Assembly: GCA_031287975.1 (NCBI GenBank)
Contig: JAITSF010000012.1
Location: forward strand, 1-5,652
Length of the DNA stretch: 5,652 nucleotides
Direction of reading: 5' to 3'
Source of the DNA: Candidatus Nomurabacteria bacterium
Lineage (GTDB): Bacteria > Patescibacteriota > Saccharimonadia > Saccharimonadales > Saccharimonadaceae
Part shown: positions 1-5,237 of the stretch, in pieces
Numbering within the stretch: the stretch's first letter is position 1
Layout: each line of letters starts with the position of its first letter
Notes under the pieces: model-generated
Told to the model about the DNA's origin: nothing
Databases searched by the model: none
What the model saw: only the letters and a program-made list of their open reading frames with translations
Made by a program: the position numbers and the translations under genes

Positions 1-146
1 TGGGCGGCACTTTCCAAAACGCCGTTGGGCGGTCAACAACCTATCTTGTTGCCGGCGGCAAACTCGGCAGCTCCAAACGCGCCGCCGCCGCCAAATTTGG
101 TACTAAAATCATTAACGAACAAGAATTTTTGGAGTTGATAAAATGA
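1..146 (+). CDS. ligA: NAD-dependent DNA ligase LigA, C-terminal BRCT end (partial)
   Basis: Only the last 47 codons plus the stop are present, reading in the frame that begins at base 3 and ending at TGA 144-146. The peptide contains TTYLVAGGKLGSSKRAAAAK followed by FGTKIINEQEFLELIK. This is the typical end of a LigA BRCT domain, where (T/S)xYLVAG is followed by GSKxxKAxxLGxxIIxExEFLxLL. LigA seals nicks in DNA during replication and repair using NAD+; the BRCT domain is its C-terminal DNA- and protein-contact module. The adenylation, OB and HhH domains lie upstream of the window. The stop overlaps the start of the next gene as ATGA. The final 30 bases recur at the end of the next gene. Assignment rests on a short fragment; another BRCT-ended protein is possible but less likely. 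Confidence 0.8.
   Translation, partial: GGTFQNAVGRSTTYLVAGGKLGSSKRAAAAKFGTKIINEQEFLELIK
117..146 (+). repeat. 30-bp direct repeat, copy 1 (end of ligA)
   Basis: These 30 bases match 821-850 at 28 of 30 positions, and the last 24 are identical. The two differences (GAA/GAG and CAA/CAG) are synonymous. The repeat encodes EQEFLELIK plus stop and carries a TGGAG ribosome-binding site and the ATGA junction that starts the next gene. The pair brackets the HD-domain gene. Confidence 0.85.
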
Positions 147-850
147 CAAAACTAGAAAAAGTTTTAGTTGATATTTTAATGAGCGATGAATTTTTAGATG
201 TTATGCGGCGGATTGACGAGCCGGCGCCCAAGGGTGCGAAAATTAGTCCCAGCTTTAACTCGTTGCATGGCATCACACACGCCAAACATGTTGCAAATTA
301 CGCGGTGGATTTTCTGCGGGAAATGAAAGCCAGCCAACACGAAATTCAGTTGGCGAAAATTACGGCATTGTTGCATGATGTGGCGATAGTTGGTTTTAAT
401 AAGGAAAAGCACGCCGAACGCGGCGCTAAAATTGCGCGGGAATGGCTGACGAAATATAATATGAATGCGAGCGATATTGATATTATTTATCATGCTATTT
501 TGTCCCATTCTAACGGTAAAGAGATAAACAACTTGGTTGATGCAGCGATTTTATTAGGTGATAAAATGGATATCACGGGCGACCGATTAAACTTGTCTCG
601 TCAGATTAGGGATATCGACGCTCTCACTAAATCGCTGTTAATGATAAATAAAGTGGAATTTATAGTTGATGAGAATTTAGCTCGGCTTAGGTGGGATGTT
701 GAGCCGGGCTACGACATAAAATTGTTTGCTGGATGGCCAAAAGCTGTGACAGTGCCAGCCAAAGTCGCTAAGTATCTTGAGCGCGATTTCGTTTTTGAAT
801 TTGATGGTAAGGAGTTGACTGAGCAGGAATTTTTGGAGTTGATAAAATGA
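143..850 (+). CDS. HD-domain metal-dependent phosphohydrolase
   Basis: This 235-residue soluble protein shows the HD-superfamily pattern of metal ligands. His42, His46 and His49 lie in an HGITHAKHVANYA helix. The His78-Asp79 doublet lies in ALLHDVA. His90, His117 and His122 follow, and Asp140 is in LLGDKMDIT. HD proteins hydrolyse phosphate esters of nucleotides or cyclic nucleotides; the substrate here cannot be read from sequence. No GYP motif, membrane segment or signal peptide is seen. Residues from about 165 onward have no recognisable domain. The last residues, EQEFLELIK, are identical to the end of the preceding ligase and encoded by nearly identical DNA, so the tail may be borrowed. 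The start at 143 is supported by the ATGA overlap with ligA and a TGGAG motif at 130-134. The next two genes also look like nucleotide-metabolism enzymes, suggesting a shared clean-up or salvage role (inference). Confidence 0.8.
   Translation: MTKLEKVLVDILMSDEFLDVMRRIDEPAPKGAKISPSFNSLHGITHAKHVANYAVDFLREMKASQHEIQLAKITALLHDVAIVGFNKEKHAERGAKIAREWLTKYNMNASDIDIIYHAILSHSNGKEINNLVDAAILLGDKMDITGDRLNLSRQIRDIDALTKSLLMINKVEFIVDENLARLRWDVEPGYDIKLFAGWPKAVTVPAKVAKYLERDFVFEFDGKELTEQEFLELIK
821..850 (+). repeat. 30-bp direct repeat, copy 2 (end of HD gene)
   Basis: This is the second copy of the repeat at 117-146, 28/30 identical, and again ends in a ribosome-binding site and ATGA that start the following gene. 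Recombination between the copies would remove 704 bp, the whole HD gene, and leave ligA intact and coupled to the gene at 847. Confidence 0.85.
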
Positions 851-1239
851 AAATCACTATTTCTGGGTCGGTAAAGAAATTATCCGAATTGGAAAATATT
901 GGCAACAAACTCGGCGAACTAGGTTTTGCAGTGTACGTTCCGGAACGGTCAAGTTATCAAATTGGTGACTATGAAACAAGAAGGAAGTTGGAGGACAGGC
1001 ATTTGAGTCATCTCAAAGACAGCGACGCTTTGCTGATTGGCAACATAAAAGAGGCCAGTCAAAAATACGGTCGTGTTGGTACGTCTACCTATTTTGAGGC
1101 TGGCTGGGCTTATGCGCTTGGTAAACGAATTTACGCGTTAGAGCCGATTGATCCAGGATCGGATTTTGCTGAGGATTTGTTGTCTTTGGATGTGGTTCAA
1201 TTAAATGGTGATCTAAGTAAAATGATGGAGGAAAAATGA
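847..1239 (+). CDS. Nucleoside 2-deoxyribosyltransferase-like protein
   Basis: This 130-residue protein begins MKITISGSV, a beta strand with a glycine-containing turn typical of the nucleoside 2-deoxyribosyltransferase/N-glycosidase fold. It has DSDALLIGN at 58-66 and GTSTYFEAGWAYALGKRIY at 78-96. In this superfamily the Glu of the (T/S)xxExGxAxALGK motif is the nucleophile, here Glu84, and the DxxL strand binds substrate. The family transfers or hydrolyses the N-glycosidic bond of (deoxy)nucleosides or nucleotides; some members act as nucleotide sanitising hydrolases and some are related to TIR-like NAD-degrading proteins. The exact reaction is not readable here. The start overlaps the preceding stop (ATGA), with the ribosome-binding site supplied by the direct repeat. 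Fold assignment is fairly secure, substrate is not. Confidence 0.7.
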   Translation: MKITISGSVKKLSELENIGNKLGELGFAVYVPERSSYQIGDYETRRKLEDRHLSHLKDSDALLIGNIKEASQKYGRVGTSTYFEAGWAYALGKRIYALEPIDPGSDFAEDLLSLDVVQLNGDLSKMMEEK

Positions 1240-1789
1240 AGATATACTTTGTCCGGCACGGTCAAACTGATTGGAATTTGAAAGAGAAATTGCAAGGTTT
1301 GGTTGACGTACCGTTGAATGACGTTGGTCGGCAACACGCTCGCGATGTGCGCGATGAGTTGTGGGGGGCAAAATTGACGTTATTTTAGCGTCGCCGCTAC
1401 TACGAGCGCGCGAAACGGCGGACATTATCGCTGAGAAATTTGGTTTGCCAGTTGTTATAGTTGACGGTTTGCGCGAGCGTGATTTTGGCGAATTTGAGGG
1501 CAGGATTAAAACTCTTTACCCAGATTGGTTTAATAGTTTTTGGAATTATCACGAAAATTTACGTTACCAACGCGCCGAAAATGTCCAAGATTTTACGCGC
1601 CGAATTGGCTCGCAAATTGACGAAATAAAAGCAAAATATGCTGGTAAAAAGGTTTTGGTGGTGGCGCACGGCGGCGTGGGGCTGGCGTTTTTAGCGAACC
1701 TCAAAGGCGTCCCAGCCGACGGCGATTTGCTAAAATTCTTGATTTCTAATGGCGAAAGTATGATTTTTGATATAGCCGACGAAAATTAA
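1236..1789 (+). pseudogene. Histidine phosphatase (phosphoglycerate mutase-like), frameshifted
   Basis: The first part starts at ATG 1236 (ATGA overlap, GGAGG at 1227-1231) with MKIYFVRHGQTDWN, the RHG phosphatase signature carrying the phospho-accepting His8, but stops at TAG 1386-1388 after 50 residues. The rest of the domain continues in the -1 frame, with ASPLLRARETA (second catalytic Arg), LRERDFGEFEGR (acidic residue) and VVAHGG (second His), ending at TAA 1787-1789. The switch falls at six G, 1363-1368. A seventh G would restore a 184-residue protein of normal family length, LWGGKIDVILASPL across the join. Possible explanations are a one-base sequencing or assembly error, a recent inactivating deletion, slippage-based phase variation, or programmed -1 frameshifting. 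All catalytic motifs are intact, which suggests the damage is recent or artificial. The family removes phosphate from small metabolites such as phosphosugars, nucleoside phosphates or cobalamin precursors; the substrate is unknown. Confidence 0.8.
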
Positions 1790-2436
1790 CTATGGCGATT
1801 GTGGCCGTCAAGATTTAACCGGACGTATTCTTCGCCGAATTGGTTGGACAATATTTTGCGACACAGCAAGCCAACTTGGTCACTCAGGCGGCGCGGTTCG
1901 GATTCCATTAGCGGCGAATCGGCAGTTTGTTTGGGTTGGTTGAGCCGCGCGCAGCGGACGGCTTGGCGGATGGTGTCTTCGTAAATTTCTTCATAAGCCG
2001 CTGGGCTGTAACCGCGCCGATGCTCGGACAGGCGTTGAACGATGGGATAGAGCAGCTGCTGATTAACGCCGATTTGGATAGCCGGCGAGCCAGTATGGTC
2101 GCCGGAAGCATTAACCAGCGTCATGGCCTCGAACCGAATTAAATGTTGCCGCAAAATGCCAAGCGGCAAATTGCCGCCGAAAATTTGGCAAAGTTGGCTG
2201 TGTTTTTCTTCCAACTGGTCACAATTTAGACCATCTTCTTGGACCAACACCAAAGCTGCCCAACCGGTTAGCTGAATAGCGCGCTCGATTTGCTTGGTGT
2301 TAAATTCCAAGTTGGCCATGTTGATAGGAACATGAAACGTATCGTCAATATACAGCGGACTGTTGCCTACATCCAGTGCCGCGCTATGGGCAATATCGTA
2401 CTTTGGCAGCTCGCCAGTCTTAACCCTTGTACTCAT
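1786..2436 (-). CDS. Hypothetical protein, unrecognised family
   Basis: I do not recognise this 216-residue protein. It is soluble-looking, with no signal peptide or membrane segment. The N-terminal half has mixed strand/helix character, with a segment PLYIDDTFHVPINMANLEFN followed by a helix and a hydrophobic strand WAALVLVQED. The middle has NASGDHTGSPAIQIGVNQQ. The C-terminal part is helical and charged, with RRGYSPAAYEEIYEDTIRQA and a final basic stretch. The single long frame in an otherwise tightly packed region, and the promoter-like sequence directly upstream, support it being real. It is the only complete protein gene here on the minus strand and converges on the phosphatase: its TAA stop and the phosphatase TAA overlap in the palindrome TTAA at 1786-1789. 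No Shine-Dalgarno sequence precedes ATG 2436, so translation may be leaderless. Confidence 0.65.
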   Translation of the reverse strand: MSTRVKTGELPKYDIAHSAALDVGNSPLYIDDTFHVPINMANLEFNTKQIERAIQLTGWAALVLVQEDGLNCDQLEEKHSQLCQIFGGNLPLGILRQHLIRFEAMTLVNASGDHTGSPAIQIGVNQQLLYPIVQRLSEHRRGYSPAAYEEIYEDTIRQAVRCARLNQPKQTADSPLMESEPRRLSDQVGLLCRKILSNQFGEEYVRLNLDGHNRHS

Positions 2437-2445
2437 AATATTACA

Positions 2446-2473
2446 ATTTTAGCAATGTGTTATATTTTTGCAA
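2446..2473 (-). promoter_or_regulatory. Promoter for the 1786-2436 gene
   Basis: Read on the minus strand, TTGCAA (2473-2468) is followed after 16 bases by TAAAAT (2451-2446). Transcription would start close to 2439, only a few bases before ATG 2436. This fits the missing ribosome-binding site and a leaderless or nearly leaderless transcript. Confidence 0.45.
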
Positions 2474-2497
2474 GGATAAGCGGTTTTTACGGGGAAG

Positions 2498-2506
2498 TGG
2501 TATAAT
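2498..2506 (+). promoter_or_regulatory. Extended -10 promoter for the isochorismatase-family gene
   Basis: TGG followed by a perfect TATAAT (2501-2506) forms an extended -10 element. No good -35 box is seen at the usual spacing, which extended -10 promoters tolerate. The predicted start near 2513 leaves a leader of about 15 bases containing the ribosome-binding site. It is divergent from the promoter at 2446-2473. Confidence 0.6.
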
Positions 2507-2516
2507 AGGTTTAATT

Positions 2517-2523
2517 AAGGAGG
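2517..2523 (+). promoter_or_regulatory. Strong ribosome-binding site
   Basis: AAGGAGG is a full match to the anti-Shine-Dalgarno complement and lies 4 bases before ATG 2528. It fixes the start of the hydrolase and shows that this organism uses canonical Shine-Dalgarno initiation. Confidence 0.75.
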
Positions 2524-2527
2524 AAAA

Positions 2528-3145
2528 ATGACAAGTTTACCCAAACGGAACGGAGAAACCGACTGGCTAATTACGCCGGAAAATGCGGCGCTGCTGGTGA
2601 TTGATTATCAGCCGACGCAGATTAAGAGTGTGCAGTCGCGCGACCACGACGAGCTGACAAAAAATATTGTGATGACGGCCAAGTTGGCGCGGGCGTTTGA
2701 TTTGCCGATTGTGTTGTCAACCGTCAATGTGGCGACCACCATGAATCAGGAAACGATTGCGCCGCTGAAAGAAGTTTTGAGTGATCTGCCGTCGTATGAC
2801 CGCACGTCTATCAACGCGTGGGAGGACCGCGAGTTTGTGGAAGCGGTGCGGGCAACTGGGCGCAAAAAATTGCTCATTGCCGCGCTGTGGACGGAAGCCT
2901 GCCTAACTTTTCCGACACTGGATGCCTTACATGAGGGCTACGAAGTTTACCCAATTGTGGACGCAGTGGCCGGCACCAGCCTCGAAGCTCACGACGCTGC
3001 CTTGCGCCGTGTCGAACAGGCCGGCGCACAGCCGATTTCTTTTGCCCAATTAGCCTGTGAGCTGCAACGCGACTGGAATCGCCGCGACACCGAGCCGGCT
3101 TTCCTCGACATTATGTTAGAGGCGGGGAAATTTGGTTATAAATAA
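2528..3145 (+). CDS. Isochorismatase-family hydrolase (YcaC-like)
   Basis: This 205-residue cytoplasmic protein has the cysteine-hydrolase fold of the isochorismatase/nicotinamidase superfamily. LLVIDYQ carries the catalytic Asp26, DRTSINAWED lies at 91-100, and LLIAALWTEACLTFP carries the nucleophile Cys125. After this come GYEVYPIVDAVAGTS and EAHDAALRRVEQAGA, the usual helix and strand after the nucleophile. The closest family pattern I recall is that of YcaC/streptothricin-hydrolase-like proteins, which share the INAWED and LWTE(V/A)C motifs. The superfamily's catalytic Lys position seems to hold Arg92, as I recall for this subgroup. Substrates are unknown for most of these proteins; small amides are likely. 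A strong promoter and ribosome-binding site precede it. The SDR gene follows after 18 bases with no visible terminator between, so they are probably co-transcribed. Confidence 0.85.
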   Translation: MTSLPKRNGETDWLITPENAALLVIDYQPTQIKSVQSRDHDELTKNIVMTAKLARAFDLPIVLSTVNVATTMNQETIAPLKEVLSDLPSYDRTSINAWEDREFVEAVRATGRKKLLIAALWTEACLTFPTLDALHEGYEVYPIVDAVAGTSLEAHDAALRRVEQAGAQPISFAQLACELQRDWNRRDTEPAFLDIMLEAGKFGYK

Positions 3146-3163
3146 TTTAAGGAAAGGATAATT

Positions 3164-3820
3164 ATGAACAAAACAATTTTAATTACCGGTGCCAGCGATG
3201 GGCTGGGGTTTGCTACGGCGGGCAAGTTGTTGGCGAAGGGCTACCGTGTGATTGGTCTGTCGCGCTCCAAGCCGCGTGATGACAGAATTGATTATATTGA
3301 ATTGGACTTGACTGATGAAAATTCTATTAAAAACGCCGTTCAACAAATCCTGACTTTGCCTGACGAGATTGATATTTTAGTAAATTGCGCGGGTGTGATG
3401 GCGCGCGAGGACGATTTGTCGCGCGAAGAACTTGACCGAGTTTTTTGGAGCAACGCGCTGGGAGTTATTTTATTGGAGTCGTTGCTTTTGCCGAAAATTA
3501 AAGAAATTGGCGCTGACGTTATCAACGTTATTTCCACCACAGCCCTGCGTGGCGACACTCGCCAACCGATTTACGGTGCGTCAAAATGGGCGCTGCGCGG
3601 TTTTACGAAATCCTTGCAAGAGCAATTCAAAGGCGCCAACGCGCGGGCGGTCAATTTCGTATCGGGCGGTTTTGTGTCTAGAATGCCCGAAAAAATCGGC
3701 AAAACAATTGACGACCCGGAAAATTGGCTGCCAGTTGATATTGTCGCCGATGAACTTGTCAAAGTTATAGAAACGCCGAAACGAGCCGAAATTAGCGAAA
3801 TAATCGTGAATCGGAAATGA
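3164..3820 (+). CDS. Short-chain dehydrogenase/reductase (SDR) family oxidoreductase
   Basis: This 218-residue protein is a classical-type SDR. The NAD(P)-binding TGxxxGxG motif is TGASDGLG at 8-15. Ser33-Arg34 after the second strand may favour NADP(H), since a basic residue there binds the 2'-phosphate. NCAG lies at 74-77, Asn97 at the tetrad position, Ser124 in NVISTTA, and the YxxxK pair Tyr137/Lys141 in YGASK. The full Asn-Ser-Tyr-Lys tetrad is therefore present and the enzyme should be active. It catalyses an NAD(P)-dependent oxidation or reduction of an alcohol or carbonyl; the substrate is unknown. It is slightly short for classical SDRs (about 250), mainly in the C-terminal substrate loop. 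AAAGGA at 3153-3158 is the ribosome-binding site. Its stop overlaps the next start (ATGA). Confidence 0.9.
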   Translation: MNKTILITGASDGLGFATAGKLLAKGYRVIGLSRSKPRDDRIDYIELDLTDENSIKNAVQQILTLPDEIDILVNCAGVMAREDDLSREELDRVFWSNALGVILLESLLLPKIKEIGADVINVISTTALRGDTRQPIYGASKWALRGFTKSLQEQFKGANARAVNFVSGGFVSRMPEKIGKTIDDPENWLPVDIVADELVKVIETPKRAEISEIIVNRK

Positions 3821-4587
3821 TGAAAATGTTGGTTTCTGCCGCCAAGCAAATCAAGCGAAAACTTTATAAAGTTAAAGACCGCGCTGGTCAGCGGCGGCGA
3901 TTGGCGGCGGCTGGCGCTAGGCTCGGCGATTTGCCAGCGGGGGATTATTTTGTGGCGCCGCCGCCTGGCGTGCAGATCACTCAATGGGCTTCGCCTAAAC
4001 TGGTTTCCGACATTTTGGACGGCCGTGTTAAAGCGGCTGACGACCCAAATTGGCGTGATTTTGGTTTTGCGACTACCGCTGATTACGACTTTTGGTCTTG
4101 GCGGATTTGTGGGTTGATGTGTGTTAAGGCGGTGCTGGACGCCTACCATTTGGCCGAGCGCGAAACTGTGGCTAGCTTGACTGAAAAAGGTGTGGCGTTG
4201 GGCGGTTATAAAGTCAAGCAGGACGAGGGTTGGTTTTATGCGCCGCTGGTTAAGTTGGCGCGGTCGTTCGGTCTAATGGGGCAAGTCTATGGCGCGCTCA
4301 GTCTTGAAGAAATCGCCACTGCCATACTTGACAATCATTTTATTATTGCCTCAGTCCACCCTGGCGTCATTCGCGGCGACCTCGACCGAAACCCGCACGA
4401 CGGCAAAGGTCATCTTGTCCTGACGCACGGTTTTCGCTGGGATGGCGTTGCTATTAGTGGATTTTTCATCAACAACCCCTCCGGCCGCACCGCCAAAACC
4501 CAACAAAAAGCCTTTATCCCCATCAAAAATTTCCGCGAAGCCTTCGCGGGGAAGGGGTTTAGTTTATGGGAGAAATCGCTTTTATGA
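3817..4587 (+). CDS. C39-like cysteine peptidase-like protein
   Basis: This 256-residue protein resembles the peptidase C39-like fold. FWSWRICGLMCVKAVLDAY holds the candidate nucleophile Cys98 at the start of a helix, as in CGxxxxxMxL of that family. GKGHLVLTHGF holds the candidate His199. FFINNPSG holds Asn220 where the family usually has Asp in DP. The segment at 162-181, with ALSLEEIATAILDNHFIIAS just before, matches the strand/helix pattern of the same domain. Residues 1-35 are very basic and lack a clear signal peptide, so the location is uncertain. C39-like domains cleave peptides such as bacteriocin leaders or unknown targets, but many stand-alone members are uncharacterised. Start ATG 3817 overlaps the SDR stop as ATGA; ATG 3820 and ATG 3826 are alternatives. 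The peptide deformylase gene follows with another ATGA overlap. Confidence 0.6.
   Translation: MMKMLVSAAKQIKRKLYKVKDRAGQRRRLAAAGARLGDLPAGDYFVAPPPGVQITQWASPKLVSDILDGRVKAADDPNWRDFGFATTADYDFWSWRICGLMCVKAVLDAYHLAERETVASLTEKGVALGGYKVKQDEGWFYAPLVKLARSFGLMGQVYGALSLEEIATAILDNHFIIASVHPGVIRGDLDRNPHDGKGHLVLTHGFRWDGVAISGFFINNPSGRTAKTQQKAFIPIKNFREAFAGKGFSLWEKSLL
4533..4549. repeat. 7-bp inverted repeat inside the C39-like gene
   Basis: CCGCGAA, a 3-base loop and TTCGCGG form a perfect hairpin, ending 34 bases before the deformylase start. No T run follows, so it is not an intrinsic terminator. It may be chance, or may affect RNA stability or coupling between the two genes. Confidence 0.4.
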
Positions 4588-5141
4588 AAATTTTAACTTT
4601 GCGCCGTCTGGGCGACCCGATTTTGCGTGCTAAAGCTAAGAAATTGGCCAAAAGTCAGATTTTGTCGACGAAAACCCAAAATTTGATTGATAACTTGCGT
4701 TATACTTGCGACAAAAAAAATTACGGTGTGGGTATTTCGGCGCCGCAGGTGGGCGAAAGTTTGGCGATTAGTGTGATAGCCATTAAGCCTACACCAGCGC
4801 GACCTGACTTAGTGCTGTTTGATGATGTTTTGATAAACGCCGAAATCGTTAAAACTTTTGGCCAGCCAGTTAAGAAATGGGAGGGCTGTTGCAGCGTGGG
4901 TGGTCCAGCTTTTGAAAATTTAATTTATGGATTGGTGCCGCGTTATAAAAAAATGCGGATTAAATATCTCGACCGCAACGCCCAGCCGCAAACTAAAATC
5001 GTAGACGGTTTTGTGGCACACGTTGTCCAGCACGAAATCGATCACTTAAACGGTGTCCTTTTCACAGACTTAGCCGATCCGAAAAGTCTAATGATGGGCG
5101 ATGAGTATCAGCGGTGGGTTATTAATAAAAAACACGAGTAG
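4584..5141 (+). CDS. def: Peptide deformylase-like metalloenzyme
   Basis: This 185-residue protein has the three peptide deformylase motifs in order. GVGISAPQVG at 48-57 corresponds to GxGxAAxQ. EGCCS at 100-104 corresponds to EGCLS, with metal ligand Cys102. HEIDH at 150-154 corresponds to HExDH, with metal ligands His150 and His154 and catalytic Glu151. The N-terminal ILTLRRLGDPILRAKAKKL is also typical. The enzyme removes the formyl group from the initiator Met of new proteins, using Fe2+ or another divalent metal. Two deviations are Ala to Ser in motif 1 and Leu to Cys in motif 2 (Cys103). Length fits the family. I chose ATG 4584 because it makes an ATGA overlap like the other junctions and gives the usual MKIL start; ATG 4566 would add six residues. 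The last 15 bases are overlapped antisense by the tracrRNA terminator. Confidence 0.85.
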   Translation: MKILTLRRLGDPILRAKAKKLAKSQILSTKTQNLIDNLRYTCDKKNYGVGISAPQVGESLAISVIAIKPTPARPDLVLFDDVLINAEIVKTFGQPVKKWEGCCSVGGPAFENLIYGLVPRYKKMRIKYLDRNAQPQTKIVDGFVAHVVQHEIDHLNGVLFTDLADPKSLMMGDEYQRWVINKKHE

Positions 5142-5149
5142 TCGCGTTT
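5127..5149 (-). terminator. Rho-independent terminator of the tracrRNA
   Basis: On the minus strand AAACGCGA, loop CTAC and TCGTGTTT form an 8-bp stem with one G-U pair, and the transcript continues into a run of six T (5132-5127). The T tract and part of the stem lie within the last codons of the deformylase gene. In the plus direction the same hairpin is followed by only three T, so it is at best a weak terminator for that operon. Confidence 0.75.
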
Positions 5150-5199
5150 CCGGGTGCCCACACTGGGCTATCCTTGCGGATTGATTTCGGTAATTCTTT

Positions 5200-5237
5200 A
5201 TTTGAACTTGTCGTGTTATTTAATCGTGTATTTAAAC
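5200..5237 (-). other. tracrRNA anti-repeat
   Basis: The segment is the part expected to pair with the CRISPR repeat. By analogy with the SpCas9 duplex (GUUUUA-GA-GCUA with UAGC-AAGU-UAAAAU), the tail ACGAC-AAGT-TCAAAT implies a repeat that begins GTTTGA-GA-GTCGT, with the AAGT/GA bulge. Continuing along 5210-5237 of the plus strand gives an end of ATTTAAAC and a total of 36 nt, the usual type II repeat length, with GTTT and AAAC ends. The repeat itself is not in the window. Confidence 0.75.
5211..5235 (+). repeat. Tandem near-duplicate inside the anti-repeat
   Basis: TCGTGTTATTTAA (5211-5223) is followed directly by TCGTGTATTTAA (5224-5235). The copies differ by a single T. This may be an internal duplication in the repeat/anti-repeat pair or a chance similarity of AT-rich sequence. 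Confidence 0.6.

Noticed and set aside
194..508. Open frame of 104 codons on the minus strand inside the HD gene
   Set aside because: It is a shadow of a gene with clear motifs on the other strand, with low-complexity basic composition and no promoter or ribosome-binding site.
1361..1789. A separate gene starting at GTG 1361
   Set aside because: It begins inside a phosphatase domain, lacks the RHG motif and ribosome-binding site, and is better explained as the second part of the frameshifted gene at 1236.
3571..4149. Open frame of 192 codons on the minus strand
   Set aside because: It lies across the SDR and C39-like genes, both supported by motifs and ATGA coupling; its translation is rich in Arg, Pro and Ser as expected for an antisense frame.
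4566..4583. ATG 4566 as the deformylase start
   Set aside because: It would add MGEIAF, has no better ribosome-binding site, and breaks the ATGA pattern; MKILTLRRLGDP from 4584 fits the family start.
5151..5173. Plus-strand hairpin after the deformylase gene as an operon terminator
   Set aside because: The stem GGGT-GCCCA/TGGGC-ATCC is not followed by a T run in the plus direction; the same bases form two separate, better hairpins of the minus-strand tracrRNA.
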